The position numbers and the translations under genes were made by a program. This document shows, in pieces, positions 35,607-44,557 of a DNA stretch of 64,000 nucleotides (within the stretch, counting starts at the first letter, position 1; each line of letters starts with the position of its first letter). This DNA is from Parabacteroides johnsonii DSM 18315 (GTDB lineage Bacteria; Bacteroidota; Bacteroidia; Bacteroidales; Tannerellaceae): positions 930,001 through 994,000 of the forward strand of contig NZ_CP102285.1 of the NCBI RefSeq assembly GCF_025151045.1, written 5' to 3'. The notes below the pieces were generated by a model. It saw nothing but the letters and a program-made list of their open reading frames with translations, ran no database searches and was not told the origin of the DNA.

Positions 35607-38600
35607 ATGTGGTGTGGCAGGATGATAAGATTAATGTTCGTTTTCTTTATGTTTATTCCCTTATTTGCTTCGGCTTCAACAAAATGGTATAAATGGAATG
35701 AGGATAAAATATCAATAGAATTGAAGGACTATTTAAATATTTCGGAAATGAAGTGGCCGATTACTTTATTACGTTATAAAGTAGACATTGCTAATGCACG
35801 GGTCAGTGATCCGAAAAGTTTTGAATTAATAGATGAAACAGGAAAATCAATTTCTTATCAGTTGACTGATTTGGAAATGGATAAAGGTTTGATAAGTAAA
35901 GCTACTTTATGTTTTTTGTCAGATTTACCTTCAGGGACAACAAGAAAATTTCAATTAGTTCTTAGAGGGGATAAACCGTTATCAACAAATTCAAGTCATT
36001 TAAAAATAAGATCATCAGCGTTTTCAGACGTTGTTTCAAATGGACAGGTACGTTTGGAAATTAATAAAAAATTATCATCGGATGATCGTGCTATTATTGT
36101 AAAATTAGGGAATAATACAATGTGGTTGGGTAATTTATTATTACCAGAAAGGGAGAATTTAACCGATTATCAAGTTATGAAAACAATAGATGGGGATGTG
36201 TTTTGGGAATATCATTTTCGTTTTTGTTTTGAAGGATCCAAGAAATATGACTTGAGGCTACGTTTAATTGACGGAATGGATTATGTTGAAATGGATGAAT
36301 CGATGGTGGGGTTCAATAAGGATGACCAATTGTCATTGATTCTTGATTGGAACAATTTTAAACCGGAAATTCGTTATTGTCCAACTCGTGCTTCGCAAAT
36401 AAATAAAGAAGGAAAAGGATATACAAATTATCAGTGGGAGCCGATTGAGGGCTTGTCGCTGAAAAAAGATGGAGATAGCCATCCAAAAACAAATGTAGAT
36501 CAGCGGAATAAAGAAGATGGAATGCTTCCGTTTCGATTGTCTTCGTACCATAATTGGATGACTTGGTGGAGATTACATACTGCGGCGTTTTGGAGTGAAA
36601 AAACAGATCAATCGATTGGAATTTATATTAATGATTTTGAAAAATGGAAAGATCCATCTTATCCGTTGTGGGGGAGTAAAGAATACCTTTCTGTCGAATA
36701 TTATTATAAAAACGGACAGTTTTATTGGAAGTATCCATTAGTAGAGGGAACTCGTTCTACCTCTATTGCTTTATACGCTCATCAAAAGGATAGAGAAATT
36801 GTTAATCAGACCAATAAACCATTGGTCTATATAGATTATTTACGTCGTTGGTATGGATGGATTTCTCTCAATAAGACGAAGGACTGGATATTGGATTATG
36901 ATTCTGACTATTCAACGCATCAGCCTTTTTATCAAAAGATGAGTCTGCATCAGTTGAAGCCTAATCCTAAAGGAGTTTTGGAACGGTTAAAGCGGAATGT
37001 GAAGGAAATGGCTACTGCCGGAGAGCGAAGTTTCGGACCAACACCGGTTGGAGCAAGAGAATACTTAGAGACATTGACTCCTTTGTTGGAGGTATCGGAA
37101 AGTCAGTTTTCCAAAGTTGATTATAAACAGGCAAGAGCATATTATTTATTTATGAATTATGTTTTTATGGATGAAGCTTTGATGCCGATGAGAACAATGT
37201 TGAGTGGACATCCGAATTTTTTAGGAGATTTAAAAGCAATTGCTGGTGCTGTAGCCTTTTTATATCCGGATCATCCTGAAGCAAAGTTATTTGCTGATCA
37301 TTTTGATAAATCTATGGAATTAAATATGCGATATCATATAAGACCGGATGTCGATACTTGGAATGCAAAAGGAGGGCGTTCTACAGAAAATTTATCTTGC
37401 TATACGTGGGCTTTTTTACGCCCTACTTTGAAAACATCATTTTTGCTTCATCATTATTATGATGGTAAAAATAGGATGTTGCATCCCAACGTTTCTGCTT
37501 ATGGCAACTGGTTGTTGAACACATTGACATCTCCTCTTCTTGAATTGGGAGGAAGGAGAGCGATACCTCCTCAAGGTGCTCATTCGAGAAAACCGAATAT
37601 TCCGGATTTATTAAATACGTTTGGACAGGAGTTGAAATATTATGATCCTCTTTTAGCAGAACATATTTTTTGGGAAACTCACCCTGATGATATGCGTTTT
37701 GAGTCACGTAAAGAGGCAGATTATTGGGCTATAGCATCAAAGAATGAACGTACGTATGAAAAAGGAACCAATCCTCGTTTGCATTCTGACAAATTTACAG
37801 GATATGGGTTTGTTCTTAGAAAAAATTATGGAGAAAAAGATGAGATGTATGTTAATTTACAGCAGATAGATGACGGGCCTAATTATCGTTGGGGAAGAGC
37901 CGGTAAGGGAGGAAATGGTATTATCTATTATTATGCAAATGGAAAAAGGTATAGCCATAATGGAACGGAAGATGTAGGCGATGGACCTTTTGGTGATGTT
38001 GAGCGCGCTACTAATTTCGGTGTGAGAAAGGAAGGAATTTATAGGGGATTAGGGAGTTATAGGAGTATAGGACGTAATGATTTGACAGAACCATTGTTTG
38101 ACTTTGGCTTTGCTCAGTTTGCTTCTATATTGGCAAATGAAGAAGTTCGAAGCCATTATAACTCTCGTAGTGTATTGATGGCTGACAACGATTATATTGT
38201 AGTATTTGATGATGTGGCAAGTTCTGAAGTGGAAGGTTGTTTCTCTTGGTTTGTTGGAATCAACGATGAATTTCCTTTTATCAAACAATTGACTCCGGGC
38301 TGTAAAGGAACGAAAGTGGATGTGGTTCATTCATCGAGTCCTTATCATAAGGATAAATCAACTCCTGAAACAAAAGGAATGAGGTTTGAAGGAAAAGGTG
38401 ATTTTCTGACATTTGTATCTCATCGATTGGATTTAAATGTGCAATATAACGATAATGTTTGTTTGGTAAATCATCCGGGAGGTCAAAAGGATTGGGTGTT
38501 CAGAAGCGGTAGTCCTATCCTTTATAATAAGAATGGAGTCAAGTTTGATGGGACATCGGGATTTATACGTAAAAAATTGAAAGAGCATTATCAGGCTGCA

Positions 38601-39548
38601 TTGTTTAATGGTAAACAGATATCGGTTCCGGGTATTACGATTATGCTTGATGATAAATATTGTAATAATGGTGTAAGTTTAGAAGTTGTGGATGGTAAAT
38701 ATAGAGGTAAAATACAATTAATCCGGCCTGCATTGTTAAAAATGGTATTGGATGAAGAATTGGATGCTTCTTATGGTTTTTATTTGAATGGATTGCAAGC
38801 TTATCCGCAGAAGATAGGTGACCGTACATATTTATTTGCCTTGGATGCGGGAAATTATGATTGGTTGTTGACAGATGAAGGAGCGATACCTGGGACAACG
38901 TGTATAACAAAAAGTATCAGTGGAGATAGTTGGTGCGAACTATATTGGGAGAAAGTACCAGGAGCAACCTCTTATCAAGTATGGTTAAGTTCTGATTATG
39001 GAAAAACGTGGGCATTGTATAAAAAAAATATAACATCTATCGATTGTAAAATAATCAATCAAAAGCAAAATAGTAAGATACATGCTCGTGTGGTAGCAGA
39101 GGCTCAAGGTGGTATAGGGGAAGCTTCTGGTGATTATCCAATCTATTTTTCAAAAGAAAAGGCTCATGCTCCGGAGGGATTAAGGTTAACATTGGAGAAA
39201 GGAATATTAGAAGTCACTTGGGGGCAGGTGCTGGGTGCTGATCAATATGTGCTTTATTGTCGGAAGCGTGGTGCTGATCATTTTGATTGTGTGTATAGGG
39301 GTAGTGCACGACGGTTTAGGATGGAATTTTCAAATAAAGAAATTTATGAATTGTGTGTAACAGCAAAAAATGGAAATAAAGAAAGTGATAAAAGTATTAT
39401 TTTGAGTACTGATCCTGATTGTTTTTTGAACTGGGATCCTGTACCTGGTGATAAATTTAGGCGTGATCCTGAAAGCCAAGAAAATGGGTATATAGAATAT
39501 AATCCATTTATGGAAGAAAAAATGAAAATGTTAACATATCCTGAATAA
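35607..39548 (+). CDS. Large secreted polysaccharide-lyase-like protein with C-terminal fibronectin-like domains
   Basis: The 1313-residue protein has a signal peptide (LMFVFFMFIPLFASAS). Residues 30-420 look beta-rich. About 440-700 is helical and could form an alpha/alpha toroid (RLKRNVKEMATAGERSFG to LLNTFGQELKYYDPLLAEHIFW). About 710-1090 is a beta sandwich with NYRWGRAGKGGNGIIYYYANG, which recalls heparinase II/III-like lyases. Two fibronectin-III-like units follow (about 1105-1190 with CELYWEKVPGATSYQVWLSSD, and 1195-1280 with EVTWGQVLGADQYVLYCR). The fold order suggests a lyase that cleaves uronic-acid chains, consistent with the GH105 gene downstream. I could not place it in a named family. 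Confidence 0.5.
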   Translation: MWCGRMIRLMFVFFMFIPLFASASTKWYKWNEDKISIELKDYLNISEMKWPITLLRYKVDIANARVSDPKSFELIDETGKSISYQLTDLEMDKGLISKATLCFLSDLPSGTTRKFQLVLRGDKPLSTNSSHLKIRSSAFSDVVSNGQVRLEINKKLSSDDRAIIVKLGNNTMWLGNLLLPERENLTDYQVMKTIDGDVFWEYHFRFCFEGSKKYDLRLRLIDGMDYVEMDESMVGFNKDDQLSLILDWNNFKPEIRYCPTRASQINKEGKGYTNYQWEPIEGLSLKKDGDSHPKTNVDQRNKEDGMLPFRLSSYHNWMTWWRLHTAAFWSEKTDQSIGIYINDFEKWKDPSYPLWGSKEYLSVEYYYKNGQFYWKYPLVEGTRSTSIALYAHQKDREIVNQTNKPLVYIDYLRRWYGWISLNKTKDWILDYDSDYSTHQPFYQKMSLHQLKPNPKGVLERLKRNVKEMATAGERSFGPTPVGAREYLETLTPLLEVSESQFSKVDYKQARAYYLFMNYVFMDEALMPMRTMLSGHPNFLGDLKAIAGAVAFLYPDHPEAKLFADHFDKSMELNMRYHIRPDVDTWNAKGGRSTENLSCYTWAFLRPTLKTSFLLHHYYDGKNRMLHPNVSAYGNWLLNTLTSPLLELGGRRAIPPQGAHSRKPNIPDLLNTFGQELKYYDPLLAEHIFWETHPDDMRFESRKEADYWAIASKNERTYEKGTNPRLHSDKFTGYGFVLRKNYGEKDEMYVNLQQIDDGPNYRWGRAGKGGNGIIYYYANGKRYSHNGTEDVGDGPFGDVERATNFGVRKEGIYRGLGSYRSIGRNDLTEPLFDFGFAQFASILANEEVRSHYNSRSVLMADNDYIVVFDDVASSEVEGCFSWFVGINDEFPFIKQLTPGCKGTKVDVVHSSSPYHKDKSTPETKGMRFEGKGDFLTFVSHRLDLNVQYNDNVCLVNHPGGQKDWVFRSGSPILYNKNGVKFDGTSGFIRKKLKEHYQAALFNGKQISVPGITIMLDDKYCNNGVSLEVVDGKYRGKIQLIRPALLKMVLDEELDASYGFYLNGLQAYPQKIGDRTYLFALDAGNYDWLLTDEGAIPGTTCITKSISGDSWCELYWEKVPGATSYQVWLSSDYGKTWALYKKNITSIDCKIINQKQNSKIHARVVAEAQGGIGEASGDYPIYFSKEKAHAPEGLRLTLEKGILEVTWGQVLGADQYVLYCRKRGADHFDCVYRGSARRFRMEFSNKEIYELCVTAKNGNKESDKSIILSTDPDCFLNWDPVPGDKFRRDPESQENGYIEYNPFMEEKMKMLTYPE

Positions 39549-39550
39549 AT

Positions 39551-41983
39551 ATGAAAGTTATGAGACTGTTTAGATTAATGAAATTGTTTTTCATAATAAA
39601 TTTATTGGTGATTTGTTCTGTAAAAGGGGATGAAGTTCCTTTTATTTTTAATTATACAGAATCAGCTGAACCGGGTGAAACCATCGGTTTGCAGGGGTAT
39701 GGATTTGGTGAAAAATCAAAAATTTGGTATGCTTTATTGAATAATGAAGGAACAGAAGTTAAGCCTTCTAAGGAATTAATGGCATTAACTCAGTCTGATA
39801 TTTATATTGCAGTGCAGATTCCTGAAGCAGAGCAGACAGGGGTTTATGCTATTTGGGTCGTAAATAATGATGTATGGAGTTCTCCAGTTTTTATTAATAA
39901 GGCCCGCGTTAAGACAGCAGAATTTGACGAAGTTATGCCTGGATGTAGGTTTAGAGTTTTTGGGAGTAATATGAAGATTGGCGATTTTAATACTATGGCT
40001 CGGCTGGTTGATAAATTCGGTGTTTCGTATAATGTCACGATGAAAAGCATTGATGACAATATTGCTGAGTTGACGACTCCTGAAAACTTGAAAGTAGGTG
40101 AAAGTTATAAACTTTATGTGAATAATGGAGCCGGTGGGGAAATGGGGGAGTCTGTGTTTGAAGAATCTCTTTTTGTGCGTGAAAAGAAAGATGATTTATT
40201 AAGGTTGGAAGTGCCTTGGGGAGGAGATTTTGATTTTGCGAAAAATGTTTACAATGTGAAGACTGATAAACGTTTGCAGTTAAAAGCAATGGGGGATGGA
40301 GTGACAAATGATCAAAAGGCCATTCAAAAGGCTATAGACATGGCTGCTTCTCAAGGTGGTGGTGTTGTTTATTTACCGGCAGGCAGTTATAAAATCGAAT
40401 ATGAATCCGGGTGTGGAATATTGATGCAATCGCGTGTCGTTTTACGTGGTGCAGGAAAAGAAAAGACGATTATAAAGTATGGATATGGCAAACCTTTTTC
40501 AACTGAACGAGTTAAGGGAAAGTATGGTTGGCCATTAGGCTGGCCGGATTGTCGTTTGGAAGGAATGGGGCTGGTTTTTCCGGGATTTATTTCAACATGT
40601 GGATTGTCTGATTTGTCATTTGTAAATGTGAATGAGTGCGGTCATTTTCTGCATACAGTGAAAAATATGCCGGAAGGAGGTGAAAAGGTCTTTGTTAAGA
40701 ATTGCTATTTTGATTTTAGTAATGGGTGGGGATTGACTTTGGTGAATATAGATAAACTATTGGTATCTAATTCTGAATTTAAAAGTATGACGGTTGATGT
40801 TAGAGGTATAAATGCTCCAACACGTACTTGGCCATGGGATTTTAAAAATTCATATAATATGATTGTTCGTGATAATCATTATTTTTATAATGCAGGGAGA
40901 TTTGGAGTGAATGGATGTCATCATGCCCTTTTTGAAAATAATGTTTTTGTTCGTAACGGGGATTATCAAGCCAAGGGAGAAACTGGTGGATTGAATATGG
41001 ATTATGTTACTGATATGATAATTTTAAATAATTCCTTTTTGGTTAAAGGGCATCCAATACTTGCTCGTAATCAAGGAGAAACAATCTTAAGCCAAGGCGG
41101 TGATCCCAATCAGATGACGTTGGGAACAGTTAGTGAAGCTACAGCTATAACAATAAAGGATAGCAAACAAGAATGGCAGGATTTTACAGATCGAGTAAGT
41201 ACTGCCTGGCAATATGCTGTTCATCCCACAAATTATATGGTAGCAATTGTCTCTGGAAAAGGTGCCGGTCAGTGGCGTACAATTATTCATAATAATGACA
41301 CTGTTCTGACAGTGGATAGACCATGGGATGTGATTCCGGACAAAGGGAGCCATTATATTATTAACCAATGGTCTGCTTATCAGTTGTTAGTAAAAGATAA
41401 TATGCTGAAAGACAATCATCAGGGAATTATGATGTATTGTGGAGGCAATGATATAGCTATTGTTGGAAATAAACTTACAAATTCAAGTGGAATTTATTTA
41501 AGAGCAGACCAGCGGATGGCTAAAAAAAGATATAACCTCTTATGGAATACGGTCGTTTCGGGAAATCAGTGTGTAGATACGGATGGAAGAAGGGCTGCTT
41601 TTGTAAGTTTGTTATTAGCAGTGGAAAAGGATCAAGATTTATTTGGTATTGGAGCATTGGGAGTGGTTGTTCGTCGGAATACGGTGAAAGCTTATATTCC
41701 AAATGTGACGAACAGTCCGATTAAGGCAGAAGGCTTTTTGAATTATATGGGAGAACAAGCCGCTGGAAATTCAAAGATCGGGGTGAATGTACCGGGTATT
41801 TTAGGGAGTGTTTGGGAATATAATAACGCGATCAATACAGATAATGCTTTCATTATAGGGAAGGGAACTCATCATGTAATAATAAAAAAGAATCAGCTGG
41901 AAAATGTGCCGAATCCTATATTTGATTTGATCGATAAAAAACAAAAAATGGGAGCAAAATATATAGTTACGGATATAAAATGA
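39551..41983 (+). CDS. Pectate-lyase-like beta-helix protein with N-terminal IPT/TIG-like domains
   Basis: The 810-residue protein has a signal peptide (LFFIINLLVICSVKG). An N-terminal beta-sandwich region (about 25-220) with EPGETIGLQGYGFGEKSKIW and MPGCRFRVFGSNM resembles IPT/TIG domains. Residues 225-790 form a right-handed beta helix starting with the pectate_lyase_3-type motif AMGDGVTNDQKAIQKAIDMAASQGGGVVYLPAGSYKI. It probably cleaves or debranches a glycan in the periplasm. It is a clear paralog of the 1195-residue protein four genes later, which has an extra esterase domain. It starts 3 bp after the lyase-like gene and overlaps the SGNH gene by 4 bp. Confidence 0.75.
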   Translation: MKVMRLFRLMKLFFIINLLVICSVKGDEVPFIFNYTESAEPGETIGLQGYGFGEKSKIWYALLNNEGTEVKPSKELMALTQSDIYIAVQIPEAEQTGVYAIWVVNNDVWSSPVFINKARVKTAEFDEVMPGCRFRVFGSNMKIGDFNTMARLVDKFGVSYNVTMKSIDDNIAELTTPENLKVGESYKLYVNNGAGGEMGESVFEESLFVREKKDDLLRLEVPWGGDFDFAKNVYNVKTDKRLQLKAMGDGVTNDQKAIQKAIDMAASQGGGVVYLPAGSYKIEYESGCGILMQSRVVLRGAGKEKTIIKYGYGKPFSTERVKGKYGWPLGWPDCRLEGMGLVFPGFISTCGLSDLSFVNVNECGHFLHTVKNMPEGGEKVFVKNCYFDFSNGWGLTLVNIDKLLVSNSEFKSMTVDVRGINAPTRTWPWDFKNSYNMIVRDNHYFYNAGRFGVNGCHHALFENNVFVRNGDYQAKGETGGLNMDYVTDMIILNNSFLVKGHPILARNQGETILSQGGDPNQMTLGTVSEATAITIKDSKQEWQDFTDRVSTAWQYAVHPTNYMVAIVSGKGAGQWRTIIHNNDTVLTVDRPWDVIPDKGSHYIINQWSAYQLLVKDNMLKDNHQGIMMYCGGNDIAIVGNKLTNSSGIYLRADQRMAKKRYNLLWNTVVSGNQCVDTDGRRAAFVSLLLAVEKDQDLFGIGALGVVVRRNTVKAYIPNVTNSPIKAEGFLNYMGEQAAGNSKIGVNVPGILGSVWEYNNAINTDNAFIIGKGTHHVIIKKNQLENVPNPIFDLIDKKQKMGAKYIVTDIK

Positions 41984-43509
41984 ATATGAATATGAAAAAA
42001 GTATTTTGTGGAATTCTTTGTGGTCTGTTATGGGGAGGGAGTAATGTTAATGCTCAAAAAGTATTATCTCAGGAACAAGCAGAGTTGCAACAGTTAAAAA
42101 AGTATGAACAAAACAATCCTCCTAAAATAAATATGCCTTTGTTGGTTGCAGAGGAGAATGAGGATTTATTCGGTGCCCGTTTAATGCGTTCATCTACATT
42201 ATTAGCGACAAGCAGCCCTGAACGAAAACAACCTGTTTTTGTACTGATTTATGGTCAGTCTATCACAGGTAGTAAAAGTTTTACAGATAATATACGGGAA
42301 TATTTAGAGCAAAAATTTCCGTATGCAAATATACGGGTTGAAAATCGTTCTATCGGAGGTTTTGGTGGTGAACAGTTGATAAGGCCTGCGGTTCATGATG
42401 TTTATCGTGCTTGTCCTGATTTGATAATATTTCATGTTTATGGAGGTGAAAAACATGGAGAATTGGAAACCTTTTTTAGTAATGTTCGTAGATATACTAC
42501 AGCTGATATCATTTTAATGAATCATCATATTAATGGGAGTCAGGATGTGATTAAGTACAATCCTTCTTCATATAACTATTTGCAATTTATAGCGAATAAA
42601 TATAATTGTGAATTAGTGAATGTTACTAGAAATTGGAGTCGATATTTGACAGAAAATAATTTACAGGTGAAAGATCTTTTACGTGATAACACACATCCTA
42701 ATCGAAATGGGAATTGGTTGATGGCTCAGTTGATAGGTCGTCATATACAAGTGAACACTTTATATCCAAGCGATTGGTATAAGATGGTTCGTAGTTATTA
42801 TGTGAATACGGCGTCAGATGTAAATGCAGATAATCCGATTCGGTTTATAGGTGAACCTTGGAAAATAGAAAATGGGGTTGCTTGTGGTGAAAAAGGGAAA
42901 TTGCGTTTGGATTTTGAGGGCAGTCGGGTAGATATTGTCGCGGGAATATTGCCGCCAGGAAAGAAAAGGGGATCTGCGCGTATTTTTATTGACGGTAAAC
43001 CTGTTTCTCAAAATAAATCATTATATACAATTACTCGGCCAAGTGCAGGACCCGGAACTTGGTTCCCTCTTGTTCGTCGAATTGAACATAAATCAGCTTT
43101 GATTCCGGAAACCTGGATGTTGAAAGTTACAGCAGTAAATTCTGATTCAACAGTTTGGTCATTCGATGTGTATGGCTCTAAAACAGGTTTTGACGGTTCC
43201 GGAACCAGTGACCGTTCTTTTGTTTCAAAATCAGGGAGAGTTGTAATTCAAATGGAAGATTTTATGTTTGCTAAAATTAAAGCAGTTTTTAAAAATGTCA
43301 CCAAGCCGGGCTTTGAGGCGACTTGGAAAGTAGAGCCTCTTTTTGTGGATATTTATAAATCTCCTATAATTGAGGATGAAAAAGTAGTTTACAAGACAAC
43401 GATTGTTCAAGGGTTGACTAATTCTGCCCATACATTGGAAATAGTCCCGATTGGTGATGGTCTTGTACCTATTGAGGCGATAGAAGTACATCAACCACCT
43501 TTGAAATAG
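41980..43509 (+). CDS. Secreted SGNH/GDSL-type hydrolase (probable carbohydrate esterase)
   Basis: The 509-residue protein has a signal peptide (cut near VNAQ). Residues 85-260 form an SGNH hydrolase: the nucleophile Ser94 in IYGQSITGS, Gly-rich SIGGFGGEQLI, and Asp236/His239 in LRDNTHPNRNG. Residues 280-500 are beta-rich and could bind carbohydrate. It probably removes acetyl or other acyl groups from the target glycan in the periplasm. The start overlaps the stop of the preceding beta-helix gene (ATGA), and DUF4380 follows 5 bp later, so they form a tight operon. Confidence 0.78.
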   Translation: MNMNMKKVFCGILCGLLWGGSNVNAQKVLSQEQAELQQLKKYEQNNPPKINMPLLVAEENEDLFGARLMRSSTLLATSSPERKQPVFVLIYGQSITGSKSFTDNIREYLEQKFPYANIRVENRSIGGFGGEQLIRPAVHDVYRACPDLIIFHVYGGEKHGELETFFSNVRRYTTADIILMNHHINGSQDVIKYNPSSYNYLQFIANKYNCELVNVTRNWSRYLTENNLQVKDLLRDNTHPNRNGNWLMAQLIGRHIQVNTLYPSDWYKMVRSYYVNTASDVNADNPIRFIGEPWKIENGVACGEKGKLRLDFEGSRVDIVAGILPPGKKRGSARIFIDGKPVSQNKSLYTITRPSAGPGTWFPLVRRIEHKSALIPETWMLKVTAVNSDSTVWSFDVYGSKTGFDGSGTSDRSFVSKSGRVVIQMEDFMFAKIKAVFKNVTKPGFEATWKVEPLFVDIYKSPIIEDEKVVYKTTIVQGLTNSAHTLEIVPIGDGLVPIEAIEVHQPPLK

Positions 43510-43514
43510 TTTTT

Positions 43515-44420
43515 ATGAAACGGATAGGTTGGATATTATTTTTGCTTGGTCATGCTCTCAATATGTTTTCTCAAGTTTCGATAGAGAAACTTTCGGGATC
43601 GTATTATGAGATAACCTTGAATGGACAAAAAATGTTGATTGATGCAGGTTGTGGGGGACGGATTGTGTCGTTAAAGAGTAATCGGCATGAATTGTTGTTG
43701 CAAGATAGTATAAATCCTATCAATTATGGTTCAACTCTTTGGGTAAGTCCTCAGGATTGGGGGTGGCCTCCACCTGCTATTTTGGATCGTGGCAGATATT
43801 CGGTACGAATTGAAAACAATTCATTGATGTTAAGTAGTGGGGTTGACGATTTAATGAAATGTAAGATTGAAAAAACGATTCATTCGGTAGTTGGAGATAC
43901 GTCATTTGTCATTGAATATAAAATTATAAATGAATCCGATATAATCTTAAAGTATGCTCCCTGGGAAGTGACCCGTGTGCCTGCCGGGGGGATTACTTTT
44001 TTTCCTGAAGGACCAGCCGGAGGGAAGAGACAGTCTAAATTGAATATTATTAAGCATGAAGGCATAGTTTGGTTTTATTTTGCCCCGTTGTTGGTTAATG
44101 ATCATCAGAAACTATTTTATAATGGGAAGGAAGGGTGGTTGGCTCATCAAACAAATAGTTTACTGTTTATCAAACGATATCCTGATATTAGCTATGAGCA
44201 AGAAGCGCCAGGAGAAACGGAGGTGGAATTGTATATTCATAAGAATAGAACTTATATGGAATTGGAAATTCAAGGAGAGTACGTTTCTCTGTCTCCCAAA
44301 GATACTATTGTTTGGAAAGTCTGTTGGTTTTTGCGAGAGAGACAAAACAAAATCGAAACGGATGATGAGCGAAAGAATGTTCTATCTTACGTTAGGAGGC
44401 TGGTTAATGGTGAAAAATGA
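43515..44420 (+). CDS. DUF4380-type protein with mutarotase-like fold
   Basis: The 301-residue protein has a signal peptide (ILFLLGHALNMFSQ). The pattern DAGCGGRIVSLKSNRHELLLQ, STLWVSPQDWGWPPP and APWEVTRVPAGGITFFPEGP fits the DUF4380 family, a galactose-mutarotase-like beta sandwich found in glycan loci. It could bind or convert a released sugar, or be a glycoside-active protein. No catalytic assignment can be made. It sits between two esterase-bearing genes. Confidence 0.7.
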   Translation: MKRIGWILFLLGHALNMFSQVSIEKLSGSYYEITLNGQKMLIDAGCGGRIVSLKSNRHELLLQDSINPINYGSTLWVSPQDWGWPPPAILDRGRYSVRIENNSLMLSSGVDDLMKCKIEKTIHSVVGDTSFVIEYKIINESDIILKYAPWEVTRVPAGGITFFPEGPAGGKRQSKLNIIKHEGIVWFYFAPLLVNDHQKLFYNGKEGWLAHQTNSLLFIKRYPDISYEQEAPGETEVELYIHKNRTYMELEIQGEYVSLSPKDTIVWKVCWFLRERQNKIETDDERKNVLSYVRRLVNGEK

Positions 44421-44557
44421 TTTATTCAGATTGGCGGGTTTCTTTTTTAGTGAGGAACAATCCTTAGAGTAGTATTTAACGAAACGGTTTTTATGGTAAT
44501 AAAATAAATATGGAGTATTTGTGTTATTGTCGTGTTTATTATGTAAAATGAGAAAAT

